DNA of 64,000 nucleotides. It comes from Carnegiea gigantea (lineage: Eukaryota; Streptophyta; Magnoliopsida; Caryophyllales; Cactaceae). A model generated the notes under the pieces. The model was given only the letters and a program-made list of their open reading frames with translations, was not told where the DNA came from and did no database searches. The position numbers were made by a program, and so were the translations under genes. Location of the stretch: NCBI GenBank assembly GCA_029747015.1, contig JAKOGI010000005.1, forward strand, positions 1,230,191 through 1,294,190. The letters run 5' to 3'. Within the stretch, counting starts at the first letter, position 1. Every line of letters begins with the position of its first letter. Below, piece after piece: positions 23,350 through 36,117 of this stretch.

Positions 23350-25400
23350 CGCCTCCACGCTTATCTCTTGCTTGTCCCCAAGCAAGACTACGCTGTGGAA
23401 GATCAGGGACGATGGTAAACCTCTAAACACACCCTCTTCAAGGAAAGGATGGAGGATCGACAAATCACGCTGATAATGCATTGAAGGTGGTCAAGTCAAG
23501 GTGTGCAAGATAATCTTAATAAAAACGTATGCAATGGCATCCATGAATCACCTTACCCAAATGAAACACACCACACACCCCAATATTGAATTACATAGTA
23601 GGACATAACTTTTCTCAACAAATGCTGAGCAAGTAAGACTGGTAGGACCTCACTTAAGAGTAAAGTGGAACACTCCTCTCAATGTGTTTGAAATATGTAA
23701 CAAGGGTACGCTCAATACTCCAACCAATCAGGCAACTAACATACGCTTAGTAAAGTTCTCTACTCTCCACCGCGAGAATGCAATATGCAATGTGTCAATC
23801 ATGAGGGCTTGCAATAGGGATGTAATGGGGCTAAGGTCAAAGGAGAGAAGTGGAATAATTTGGGAAAGTGGAGCTATTAGTCAAAGACTAGGGAGCAAGA
23901 ACACTTCCACAATTCAGCATTATAGATACAACTTCACACCAACTTGCGAATCGAGTGGCAAAGCTCGCAAAAACCTCTAAGGAGAAACCAACAAGCTTAT
24001 TGCAAAAAGCTTCCATGCTACCCATTTTATTTGCAACTTCTCATTTCATTTTCTTTCATTTTTTTTCTTTTTTTTTTCTTTTTTTCTTTTTTTTCTTTTT
24101 TTTTTTTAAGAGAAGCAAAAAGGATGCACATTGGATAGCGTTGGAAGTACAAAAATTAATTCGCAATTTTCCCCAAAACGAGCCACTAGTATTATGCCCG
24201 CAGTGAATAATCAAATGCCCCAAATGGCCCAACTACATTGTGGAAGTGTCGCCCCACTAGACCTTGACAAGGGTGAAGGAAATATGCACAGGTCAAGTGT
24301 GTAATTGATATGGTGCAACAACAACAACAGGGGGAAAGGCACAAAGGGCTGCCAAAGGGGTAACATGCAACAACGGGTGGCTTTCTGGCTAATGTGGCTA
24401 CGTGAATGAAAATTGCCTCAATCATGTCAATACATGCAATTGCTAAGTGCAGTTTCAAGGAGAACAAGACCAAGTTCTAGAGATGCATCATGGAGGAGTC
24501 ACACATGAAAGAAAGTAGAGACTATATGCAATGAATAGTCATTAGACTCAAGAATCTCACAGGTAAACATGCCACCGTCAAGTGACTTACTCCAAGGTAT
24601 GTTCCATTCATCAAGGTCAATCAAGTCAAACTACATGAATCTCATGGGTAGTTAGCATGCGACACAGGGCAGAGAAACTATAGATGACAAAACAAGCACA
24701 ATTTACACAAAGACTCACACCAAGACAAGTCACGCCTCAACACACAGCCCAACATGATCAATCAATCACCACCCCTTTCAATCTCATCACAAGAGGGGTT
24801 TTCGCAAACCGTATTTTTGTTTTTTTGTTTATTTTTTCCCCCCCAAAGCAATAAAACTACTACTAAAGCAATAAAGTTATAAAGGATAATGAAGAGAAGG
24901 GTAAAAGATGGTACCTGGGAAGCTTACGAACGCCCGACTCGATCATTTCTCATTTTGAATGCAAAAGCTAATCCTATATGCTCTAAACTACATGCTCTGA
25001 TAATAAAAGGGTAAAAACAACCTAGTGCAACTATATGAAGTCCTATCTAAATGGTGCAAATACGAACGATGCCAATCGCCCTATCCCGCAATGTTACCCA
25101 AAGAGCGACAAGCTCACCCCCCATGCTTGAGATTGTCATTGTCCGCAATGAAAAGGATGCAGAAAAAGGAGAAGGGAAGGGGGCGGAGGAAAGAAGGGAG
25201 AAACACACTTTTTTTTTTTGTTTCTTTTTTTTTGTTTTTTTTTTTGGAAAAACAAAAAGGGCCTTGGGTTGCCTCCTAAGAAGCGCTTGTTTTAGGTCTC
25301 AAGCTTGACCCTTACCTCAGGAGGACGAGGCTCGCATGCTGGAGGAAGGTGTGGGAATGGAAGAAGTGGATGGTGAGGTAGTCAGCACCTCCCCAGGGGT
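23350..25400 (-). mobile_element. Non-coding 3' internal region of the gypsy element
   Basis: Between the protease frame and the 3' LTR lie two kilobases with no reverse transcriptase, RNase H or integrase motif on either strand. There are T-rich runs at 24060-24108, 24822-24840 and 25208-25245. This shows that the element cannot move by itself. Confidence 0.7.
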
Positions 25401-25411
25401 GAAATCAGGCA

Positions 25412-27491
25412 TCAGTGTCGTCCAAGGAGGTCCGCCAAGAGCAGCAGTAGGTGATGGAGGTGGGGGAGGCAGGACAGACGGCCGCAGATGGGATCCTCCA
25501 CCCCAATCAGTGATCGCCACTCCCGGAGCGGGTGGAAAAGGGGGGTGGGGGCTGAAGGTGTGGAGTGGGCACCAGGTGTGGGAGGTTGTGTAGGTGGAGG
25601 AAAGTGGAAATCCACGCGCTCGCCACAAACGGTGAAGGACATGGTGCCCGTCTGCACGTCGATCGCCGCCCCCGCGGTCGCAAGGAATGGACGACCTAGG
25701 ATGAAGGGGGCAGGGTAGTCCTCGTCCATGTCGAGGACGATAAAATCACATGGGACCAGGAACTGACCCACCTGGACAGGGACATCCTCCAGAATGCCCA
25801 CAGGCTGCCGAGTAGAGCAGTCGGCAAGCTGAATGACAATGCTGGTGGGTGTAGGGTCCCGCAATTGCAGTTTCTGGCAGAGAGAGAGTGACATGATGTT
25901 CACACTGGTGCCCAAATCACAAAGGGCTCTCTTAATCTGCGTATCCCTTATGCAGCATGGGATACAGAAACTGCCAGGATCCTGCAGTTTCAATGGCGAC
26001 CGCTCCAATAGAAGTGCGCTGTAGGATCCGATGACGGGGGCCACTGGGACGTCCCCTGGATCTCCCTTCTTGGATAGAAGCTCTCGTAGAAATTTAAATT
26101 GTGCAGGGGCATTCTTGAGAGCATCCAAAAAGGGGCTACGGCCATAGATTCGGCGTAAGATCTCCAGGAATCGCGCGAATCTAGGTTCAAGCTGACGTAG
26201 CTTGGACCATGCCAATCGCTGAGGGTAAGGCACTGGTAGCTGATAGGGACGAATGGGAGGTATAGGGGTGGCCTCCTCAGTAGAATTCATACTCTCTTCC
26301 TTCTTCTTTTGCCCCTCGATTCCTGTAGAGTCAGGAACAGGAATTACCTCCTGAAGAACCATCACTTGGCTCTCCTCTAACCCCTCTTCCATCGTGGAAA
26401 TGGCATTGACGTGGCAGCGGGGATTAACCTCTGGCTGGCCTGGAAGTTGCCCTTGAGGTCGGGACAGGAGGCTCACCTGTTGGGCAATCTGAGCAATCTG
26501 TGTATCCATCGTTTTCTGATGGGCGGCCATGGCATCTACTCTGGAGGTCAGTAGATTGATGGACTCCTTAAGAGTCTCATTGGTCGTGGTTTGAGTCGCT
26601 ACGAAGCACTCCATAAGACTCTCCAGGTGAGATGTAGGTTTGGGAGGTGGAGGTTGTGGAGTGTAGGGAGGTCGGTTGTAGAAACCGGGTGATTGGATGG
26701 AATGCTGGGAATGGGGGTTGGGATTTTTGTAGAGGGGGTTCGGGTGACTCTTCCAACCCTGGCTGTAGGAGGTGGGATGGGGGTTATTTTGAGGAGGTGA
26801 GGTGTAAGTATGGTAGGCGTTGACGTGTTCAATGCTAGAAGGGACATTGTAGCACTCAACGGCAGTATGGCCCTGTACACCGCATGCCTCACAAACGGCA
26901 TAGATCCCCATGGATGGCCCCGCAGAAGTGGCTGATGAGGTAGTCACTTTCTCCAGGCGCTGTGCGAGGGCATCCACCCTACTCGCTAGGAGCGTCACAG
27001 CGTCAACCTCGTGCTTGCCACTGCCCCTTTTGGGGGTGGCCCTCTCACTCGACCAGTGATAGTTGTTGGAAGCCATCTCTTCCAACAACGCCTTTGCCGC
27101 TTCAATAGACTTGCCCATTAGAGCACCCCCTGCTGCGGATTGCGTCGGTGGACACCCCGTTCAGCTTGATGGTATCACACTTCGCTAGGAATCTGCGAAG
27201 GTGTACGTTGGGGTTTTTCGAGGGGTGCCCGCCAAATTGCTCCCTCTCTACGAAAGTAATCAGTGCGGGGCTGAGCTCGAAATTGTTAGCCTCGATGGCG
27301 GGGTTAACGATGGAGGAGGTTATGCCCGATGCTTGAGGGAGGGCATAATCTCGCAACACTCGATGATCTTGCTCAGCCATTATGACTTGTGCTTGGTGCC
27401 TCTTTCTTGCACCGCTTTGCCTTCGGGCGGTGGCTTCGATTTCTGGGTCAAAAGGAGCAAGTGGTTGGTCCCTTTGGCTACGCCTGCGCAT
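25412..27491 (-). pseudogene. gypsy gag-protease, internally deleted
   Basis: The first frame (27491-27102) carries the Athila/Tat gag N-terminus: RDYALPQASGITSSIV, EANNFELSPALI and FGGHPSKNPNVHLRRFLA, up to GVSTDAIR. There the frame jumps to SRGCSNGQVY and stops, whereas relatives continue into the gag core. The next frame (27118 down) resumes far downstream in gag at GKSIEAAKALLEEMASNNYH, then a coiled-coil stretch, a zinc-knuckle-like VCEACGVQGHTAVECYNV, a Pro-rich stretch, and the retropepsin-like domain with ALCDLGTSVNIMSL, LADCSTRQPVGILEDV and FILGRPFLATAGA. Thus the gag core is deleted and the polyprotein ends after protease. No RT or integrase follows. It would need proteins supplied in trans. 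Confidence 0.85.
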
Positions 27492-27626
27492 ACAAAACCA
27501 ACACTACCAGGGCGTAAACAGTTTCAAGCACAAATGGGGGAGGGGGAAACGAAGAGGAGATAAACAGGAAAAGAAAAGGCCTAGTCTAGAGTCCGCTAAC
27601 CGATTCTAATATTGAAGGGCGCAAGT

Positions 27627-27644
27627 TCCCCGGCAACGGCGCCA
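27627..27644 (-). other. Primer-binding site, tRNA-Asp type
   Basis: Directly inside the 5' LTR the minus strand reads TGGCGCCGTTGCCGGGGA, complementary to the 3' end of plant tRNA-Asp. This primer is usual for Athila/Tat elements, matches the gag/protease lineage and fixes the element's orientation. Confidence 0.9.
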
Positions 27645-29048
27645 AAAACTTGTTAGCAGTTTTAATTACCGCAAGTGCACGGCGTAGCCGTAGCTAGCAA
27701 CTGGCAAGTACGGGTCGAATCCACAGGGAACTTGGCTTCAATTATCAGAACTAATTAGATAACTCAAGCTAGGTGATCACAATAGGGGTTTTTGAGAATT
27801 AAACTAAGGAATTTAGACGATTAAACGGTGAATCAAACAGCAGAATGGAAGGCACCTAGGTTGGAATTAACGGCACGAATATGCTGGTGAATCAGATACT
27901 AACCCAATCGAACAACCCTAAGCATGCATCACGAATGGATATATTGCCAATTAAGCCCATCTCCTCCCTCTCTCAAGGGTCGAAGACTAATCGTAGAACC
28001 ATAGTCGCATATTTTCATGGGACTAAAAGTCGAAGGATTACAAGATCTACAACCTCAAATCCCAATTAAAGCTTAACTATTCTCATGTTAAAACCTTAAT
28101 CGTGTACTAAGTCGCACTAGGTAAAGATTCCGTCTCTCAACGCTCCCCTAAACCCCAATAAAAAGGATGAATGTTCTTTCGAGCATTTCATCGAACAGGT
28201 GGCGTGCATAGTAGAATTCGCAATTACAAACAAAGGGAAAGCATGGATTGGGCTAGTTCATAGATCAACAATACATATTCGGTGTTAATCCCAACCTAAG
28301 TTGAAGGATTTAGCCTACAACAATGTTTGGAACAACAATCATACAATCCAAATCAATCGACGTTATACTCAAACATAAAACAATTAAAGAACAGGAGGAA
28401 GAGAGAATTGAGAGAGAACCTGAAATAAACTGCATAAATTCAAGGTACAACCGAGCCTTCAATCCAAAAGTACAATCGAAAGTATAAATATTCAATATTT
28501 AGAATAAACCTAAGAATCGCCTAGAGGAAAGCTTTTTGAGAGAAAACTAGAACAAAAACTAAAGCATGAACTAAGCATGCGCTCGAACTGCTCGTGCCCG
28601 AGGCTTTATTCGCGAGTCGCTAAAGTGGCACGGTCGTGCTCGGCGGCACAGGGACCCCGTGCCAAAATTCTGCCGGTACCACGAAAGGAGGACGAACCAA
28701 GCACAACCGGCCGCAACACGTGGCACGGTCAGGCCGTGCCATGTGGCGGCCGGTTGGCTTGGTCCGTTTTTCGCCGTTCGGTTGTGCCGCGTCTGTCCGA
28801 TTTCCCTAGACTTCTATGCAACGCTTTTTCGTGACTCAAAGTCGCCTCCTTGGCGCTCATTTCTGCTGAATATTGTTCATCTTTGTGTTTCTTCGATAAA
28901 GTTCCTGAAAATACCGAAATATGCTGTATAAGTGAAAAGTATGCAGAAGGAGGCCGATTTGACTCTCCCTTAATGCAATTAAACGTGAAAACGGGAGAGG
29001 AACTGGGTCAAATAGAGGCTAAAAATATGACAAAATAGAAGTTCATCA
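27645..29048 (-). mobile_element. 5' LTR of non-autonomous Athila-like gypsy element
   Basis: It starts at 29048 with TGATGAACTTC and runs to the primer-binding site. It has the same length as the 3' LTR. No matching 5-bp duplication is visible outside the two LTRs (AGTTT on the right, GATCA on the left), so the left junction may be rearranged. That fits the inverted LTR fragment found there. Confidence 0.88.
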
Positions 29049-29061
29049 AGTTTTAATTAAT

Positions 29062-29481
29062 AGGGGTGTTTGGTAACAACAGCTTTTTGGGAAAAAAGAG
29101 CTGTTTGGGAGGATTTTGACTGTTTTGACCAAGTCCAACAGATAAAGGGTATTTGGTAAAGAGCTGTTTGCAATAGCTGTTTGGCTCCAAAAAGCTCTTT
29201 TTGAAAAAGCTATTCCCATTAGCCTTTTGAGAAGAGCTTTTTGTAGAAATGATATAATTGTCCATAAGTTTGGAAAAATTACACACATATCATTAAAAAC
29301 TAATTCATAAATAAGGGCATAAATGAAATTTTACCAATATATTTTTTAGAAACAGCTAATTTTTACCAAACACTTTTTCTAAAAACAGTTAATTCAAACA
29401 GCTAATATAAACAGTTAATTCAAACAGCTAATAGCTAACAACTAATACAAACAGCTAACAGCTGTTTACCAAACAGGGTCA
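29062..29481. mobile_element. MITE-like element with TGTTTGGTAA termini
   Basis: The left end reads AGGGGTGTTTGGTAAC and the right end, reversed, GACCCTGTTTGGTAAAC, giving a shared inverted TGTTTGGTAA. Inside are many AACAGCTAA/AGCTGTTT words. The pattern is like hAT-type MITEs of eudicots. No clean 8-bp target duplication was found, so the class is a guess. Confidence 0.5.
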
Positions 29482-29539
29482 TAGTTTTTCCCTCCCGTAT
29501 TAACAGTTAACTTTAGAAAATGAGCAAAAATAAGTATTA

Positions 29540-31100
29540 TAAATATTGTACCGTATGGTCTGATATCGGTCGAAGCATACAGTACCGATCAAGAAACGGT
29601 ACAAGCTATTATTCAGTATTGTACCGGTCAAACAGCAGCCAATACCACTCTTTACCATTAAATACCGAATGGTACTGGTATTTTCGGTCAAATACCGCTT
29701 GGTACACTAAAATTGCAAATTTCTTGTATCTTTATTTTTAAAATTTCCTGAAATTCAAAGCGATACGAGCCTAGTATAACGATACATAAATTCGGTACGT
29801 CATGTTCCGGTGAAAGAAGTTACGATGATCGGTACGATATTTATTACTTTGAGTAAATATATTTATATTATTGAGATAATTATTTAACTAATAAAAATAA
29901 TGTTTAGAGTTTTTAAAAAGTAAACTTTGACACGATATGAAACTATACAAAATGATATTTTTAACAACGGATATGAGACGCATAGAGTATAATTTAGAGA
30001 TAAATACTAATCTCAAATGATTTAAAATTGATAGGTTTCGATCAGTTAGTATAACTACACAACGATATATATTGTTTAATTCTGTGTAAAATTTAAGTCA
30101 TTTTCAAAATAACAAGGATCATTTTGATCATGACCTGCAGCCAATATAATTGATCATGACCTGCAGCCAATATAATTGCCAACTCTATGGGATGTGGCAA
30201 CTTGTTATTGATGTCCACCCTAGCCCACACACAAAAAAACTGCACAAAAAATATAAGTTGGTAATTTATTCATTTTAAATTTCATTGTTAGATATTGTAT
30301 TTTAATGATGATAATTTCCCATTTATAATTGGCCCATATCATATTATTGTGAATTTGTGCCCATTTTTGTCCATACATTAAAATAATTTAAATTTAAGCG
30401 ATACTCTGTCTAAGTAAGAAATTCATGATGTTCGAAGTCTTCTACTTTACCAATGTTTGATAAATGAACAGTGATTCGCTTGCATTCAAGCATCCTTGAA
30501 CAAAAATTGTCATGCAACTTGTTGCTTTGAAAAGGACAATTAAACATACACATCAAAACTAGATATTACTATATCTAATAAATCGTATGTCGCTATTTCA
30601 ATACGTTTGACTCTTTAGAAAACTCCGCTTTCTTTTGTTGAACTTAGGGGCTATAATTGTCGCTTTTGTTGATGGTTAGTCACGGTCGGTACTTTGTTTT
30701 TGTTCATATGGCTTCTACTAAATAAACTATTTATCACCATTTTAAAGGTCTCTTTGTATGTTGATAATAGTTCTTGCTCTTCGAGGTAACATATTAGGTC
30801 AATTTCAATTTTTTTCCCCCACTTTTTCTGATTGCACGGGTCAAATTATTTATTGATTACAATATGAAACAGTAAACGAATATCAATCCTTCAAATATGG
30901 ATTAGCATGTTCATAAGTGCAACAACTAGTTTTCTTATGCAACAAATGGCACAGGTGCTACACTAACAAATTTGGGCTTGATCATATTCAATTCGCGTTT
31001 GTCTCGGTGATTTTCAATTTAATTTCATATCATATAGTAGTGTATCATTGTGTCATATTAAATTCCGTCAATTCTGATTATAGCGAAAGCAAACCAACCC
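29540..31100. other. AT-rich intergenic DNA with small repeats
   Basis: Words such as GGTAC, TACCGGTC and ATACCG recur at 29550-29830, probably an old tandem repeat. A 26-bp unit beginning TGATCATGACCTGCAG is duplicated exactly in tandem at 30125-30150 and 30151-30176. No gene is seen. Confidence 0.5.
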
Positions 31101-31256
31101 AACATTGATCAAAGGCTATATCATATTCATAAGAGTACATACTCCCACAAGTCACATCTCACATATTAAAAATTATCTATACGATAAATACCCATTTAAA
31201 AATATATATACATGGCAAGTGAAAGTACACACTTATAAATATATAGTATACATTAT

Positions 31257-31312
31257 CATATATCATCATATCATATATCATATATCATATATCATATATC
31301 ATATATATATAT
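31257..31312 (+). repeat. TATATCA-type microsatellite
   Basis: About seven units of the heptamer ATATCAT type follow each other, ending in (TA)n. AT-rich flanks; no gene. Confidence 0.8.
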
Positions 31313-31800
31313 TATAAAACTGAATGGGTTAATGGTGTTTTGACAATTGGCAAATTCATATTGGCTATCTTACATTTATGTCAATATTATGTCAATTATG
31401 CTGTATTTGATTAATTTAATCATCATCGATTTTATTATCAATATTTAAGTATCAATATTAAATTATTATTTTTTATTCAATTGTTCTACCGGTTATGAAT
31501 TTATAAATTGATTGGTTTAATATTCTAGTTGTTATCATTCATTATCCAAATTTGAAGAGTCGTCCCCCTTAGGCCAAATGACATTAAATATATGCCAAAA
31601 ACAAATAAAAAAATATGTATCCTGTGCTAAAATGAAGTATAAAAGGTCAAAAATTATATCGTCCATCTGGTTGTACAAATGCAATTGTATAACCGGACCC
31701 ATAAATTGCCCCCACGTACAAAACACAAAGAAAACAGTTGGATTTCGGCTCACCAAAAATGCCCTATAACTCATTAAAATATGTTGCTGTGTATCCAGTT

Positions 31801-32400
31801 TTGCTCACTAAAAATAATGCACAGCTCACTAAAATATTTTAGTGAGCTGAGATACAGTTTTGGTGAACTAATAAGTATTTTTAGTGAGCAGACATACCGA
31901 AACTAATATAGCTTATGTACTAAAGTTTCACTTAGTAAAAATACTATATAACTTATTAAATATGCTATTGTACTAAAAAAGTGTTATTGTGAATCTGAAA
32001 CTCATTAAACTATATTCTAGTTATCTATATTTTTTTTAGTGAGCTATCATATTTATTTACTGAGTTGGTATATCATACAACTTAGTTGTATAGAACCAAT
32101 TATACAATCGAATTTCAGCTCACTAAAAATATATATCTCACTACAATACTTAGTGAACTGAGATACAGTTTAAGTGAGCTAATACATACTTTTAGTGAGC
32201 AGATAGATCAAACCAATACATCTTATGTATCCTAGGTTTCACTTAGTAAAAATACTATGTAACTTATTAAAATGTACTATTGTACTAAAAAAAAGTATTA
32301 TTGTGCATCTGAAACTCACTAAACTATATTCTAATTATCTATATTTTTTTAGTGAGTTATGACATATGTTTCGTGAGCTTTGGCATATATTTCGCGAGCT
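31801..32400 (+). repeat. 311-bp tandem duplication inside the GTGAGC element
   Basis: The order GAGATACAGTTT, TTTAGTGAGCAGA, TTTCACTTAGTAAAAATACTA, CTGAAACTCA is found twice; the CACTTAG word lies at 31929 and 32240. The copies have diverged by many substitutions. Confidence 0.75.
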
Positions 32401-33129
32401 ATGACATATATTTAGTGAGTTAGATTATATTTAATAAATTCACTACATTTTTATTATACTCACAAAATATAATACAAACACCCTTATGATATAGTAAAAA
32501 ATAATTGAGCTGTAACATAATCCAAGTACTTCACAATATTATTTGCTGGCTATCTATACTATTCTTTTTAGTGAGCTATACTATTTATTTAGTGAGCCAT
32601 GATAGATATTTGGTGAGTTATAAAATATATTTTATGACCAATATGATTTAGCGTGGAATATTAATCATTCATAATAAAAAATGAGTGAACAAACAATTTT
32701 AGTTAGCACATATACTTTTTTGTTCATATTCTAAAGTATGATATATTTGTCTTTTAGTGAGTTATGACTTATATTTAGTGAGTTATGACATACTTTTAGT
32801 GAGTTGGACTATATTTGTATTATACTAACTAAATATGTATACTACGAATGCGCTTATGTCATAATAAAAGATAATATAAATATTTCTTACTAATATTCTA
32901 TTGCTCATTAAATATATTATATAACTTACGAATACGCCGTTGCCTTTTGAAACACCAGAAGGATTACAAAAAATGATAACCGAATAATTAACATCAACAG
33001 CCTCAGCAACAGAACGATCTAATGTAGATATGAAAAATACAGTATTATTTGCAAAAACAACATAATTGGTGAGTACAATCTTCATTCTAGTGAGTCAAAC
33101 GCTTGTGTTAGTGAGCAGAAATGCTTTGT

Positions 33130-33573
33130 TGTAAAACTCTGAAAATTCGATTTGGAAATTTTTGCTCAATTGGACCGACCTGGGCCTAAGTCAACCTAAG
33201 TCAGTGCCAATTAATCCTCGTGAAATTCTTCTAATTAAGTTTCTTGATATATTTTTTTGAGAAGTATTAAAATTTCTAAAATTTTCCTTTCTGATTTTTT
33301 TTAAAACTCCTAATGTCATTGTTATTATGTTACTATTCTATTATGAATATTATTATCATTCTACTATTAATATTATCATTTCTACTATCATTAGTCCTTT
33401 AAAAAAACAAACAAACAAACAAACAAACCATAAACCCCTTTGATCTGCCGGCCACTTCTCTTATATAAAAAAAAAAAAAATTGAAAGTGTTTTTCCCTCC
33501 TCACGTAGCCCCTCTTTTTTTCTTTTTCTTTTTAACCTAAAACCCTAACACCCTTCCCCCACTTTCCCCCCTT

Positions 33574-33611
<38 letters not shown>

Positions 33612-36117
33612 CTTTACACCGTCGCCGACCACCGTCCGGCCGCCCTAGTGTCGTCACCCCACCGGCCGTTTCTCTTGCTTTTGGTAAGAAGATCAAGATG
33701 ATGCATGAGTTCATACACCACATGCATCCAAAAGAAAGCACCACTTTCTCATTTTAATCCCTTTTATTCTTGTGAATTTTTATGACCATCGTAAATGAAG
33801 ATTTTGATATAACCTTTATTATATTCTCAGCATTCTCGGCATTGAATTTGAACGAAGGAGTTTCCCTCGATCTAGATCTGATTTCAATCAAAGGTACTAG
33901 TAACAACATTTTTAATGTTATTTTGGTATTTAATGGTAAAGGTGGGTTTTTTTGGCATGACTGGATCTGGGCGAGGGTTTAAGCATGTCTAACGGGTACA
34001 GGCGTATTTTTTTGAATAACCCGAAACGAGCGAAAACCGTGCAAAAAGGGGTCGAACAATCTAGACAAAATTCGCACTGTTTTTGACTTAATTTTGAAAA
34101 TTCGGTATAATTATTCTGATTGTCCAAAAAATTATGAAAATTTTCCAGTAGTTAGATTAAGATGTGAAGATTATGTGGGTTTTTGAATTGGATGAATTGG
34201 AGTTAAATTGAGAGAGTTATGGCTAAAATACCGAGCCCTATCAAAACTGAAAACTGCAGGCACAGGGTGCGGTTTTTGAATTTTTAGACTTGGTTGTGCT
34301 GTGAATTTGTAGAATTTCTGAACATGAAAGTTTTAGTAGACAAAATTATCTTTCTGGATTGGGTAAGAACATGATTTTTGAAAGTCGGAAAAAAAAGTTA
34401 TGAGGATGGGAAATTAGGAGTAAAAATCTGGGTAGAATCTGGGGAAGCAGAACCTGGACTGTTTCGCTCTCAAATTAGAAAAATTCCTTAGCTTAGTACT
34501 GGTGGCCAAAAATTGTGAAATTTACTGAGTAGGAGCCTCTAGATGTGTCAATTAATGTCGTTTTGAAATTGGGTCATTTGGAGTAGTGTAGCCTGAGTTT
34601 TGATAAAATTTGTCGGGACTGTCTTGGGGAAGACAATCTTTGGCATTGCCGGAAGAAATAAAAATTTGCTTGGGTTCGGGGCAGAACCGAGCCAAGCTCT
34701 ATACATAGAAAAGACAGAGGACATTGGAAGGTTTCCAGATTGACCCATAACACTGGAATCGAATATCGGAGACTAGAGTTATAATTTTTTGAAAGTTGGA
34801 CCCATCACTGGCCAGCCGAACCTTTACCTCGGATAGGGTTGGATGAATAAAGATCTAGAAAACCTCTTTTTAAATCTGGGGGAGGCCCAGGAGTGCCCTA
34901 CAGTAAATGTGGACTGACTATGGGCTATTTGTGGGCCCAGGTGTAGAACAGTGAACCCTCATTAAAGTAACCGAACCCGTAAATTGTACGGTACCCAGGT
35001 AACAGTCATGCCCTAACCTTTCCCCTGTGTTACTGAAATCATGAAAGTTTTGGGAGCTCTTGTGTTGATTCATTGGCATTTCTTTCCAATGGGATGAACA
35101 CTGATGTGAAATTTATGAATGGTTCCTTGATGGGAACTGAATGTTGTGTTTGTTCTGGAAGTTGGAAATCTCCATATCGTAAAAGTTGAAACTTACTGTT
35201 GTAAAAGTTGAAACTTAATATGATTGTATTTGAAGTTCTGTTTCTGCATTCTGATTTCTGTTGGGAAAAGTATTTAAATGTGAATGAAACTGAATATGTC
35301 AAGTTGGTATCCATTAACTGAAAGGAACTAAATAGGGTGCGTTAAATCGATTGGAACTGATTGAAGGCCATAGCCTTCCTCGGGTAATAGGTGCATGCAT
35401 GTGAGCAGTCACGTACTCAACCAAGACGTGGGCCAGGTTATCGGTAACCACCAATGATGGTGGTAGGTCAGGAGAGTTAAGCGGTAACCGCCTGAGGGGC
35501 GGTAAGTCAGGAAAGAGTTGAGCGGCTGCGCTATGTTAGAGCGCAGGCCATGAGACCCACTGGGGTCGCTCACCCAAGACTTATCTGAAGTTGAACATTT
35601 TGAATGGAACTATGGAAGTGTGATTCTGAAATTGATTTTTTTTTAAAGAAAGATGGTGACAATGGGTTGTGTAGCTTGAAAACGTGTTGTTGTTTCCCCC
35701 TTTCCCTAAAATGTTTTCAAAAATGAATTTGTACGTGTTTTTGACTGTTGGGGGTGAATGTTACTGAATTTATCTCACTATTATAAAATGTTTCGTTTTC
35801 AAGTGATCTAGCTGTACTTGGGACTGGGGACAGGAGAGTAGAGCGAGGCTCGAATGCTGGTTGTGCTTAAAAAGGATTTTAGAAGTTGTAATAGAATCTA
35901 GTTGGTTTAATTATGATGTTCAAGTTTTGTGTTAAAATTTTTGGACCCATGTATGGTGGGCTTTGATTCGTAAAGACTTTGTTTTAAATGTTAGTTATGA
36001 TATCCAGCCTGGTATTTCCAAGAAGGGAATACGGCGGTAACACCCCGTTAGGAGTTCCTGCTGCCATTCAGGTTAAATCAGTAGTAGATAAAGAATTAGA
36101 AATATGGGGGTGTTACA
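33130..36117. mobile_element. Solo LTR, probably of a Del/Tekay-like chromovirus
   Basis: The 2988-bp segment begins TGTAAAACTC and ends GGGTGTTACA, the inverted terminal TGTAA...TTACA of this LTR class. It is flanked by an imperfect 5-bp duplication, TTTGT (33125-33129) and TATGT (36118-36122). Inside are a TATA-like TTATATAAAA (33460-33470), a CCCTAA/CT-rich leader with (CT)18 (33571-33608), and a GTAAGAAG donor-like site at about 33682. No primer site, gag or pol follows, so this is a single LTR left by recombination. The family name rests on the termini and length only; an internal PBS cannot be checked. Confidence 0.65.

Noticed and set aside
31105..31317. Tyr/Ile-rich frame
   Set aside because: Translation of a TATATCA microsatellite.
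32825..33085. 86-codon minus-strand frame inside the motif element
   Set aside because: No known motif and short; chance frame in AT-rich DNA cannot be excluded, so it is not called a gene.
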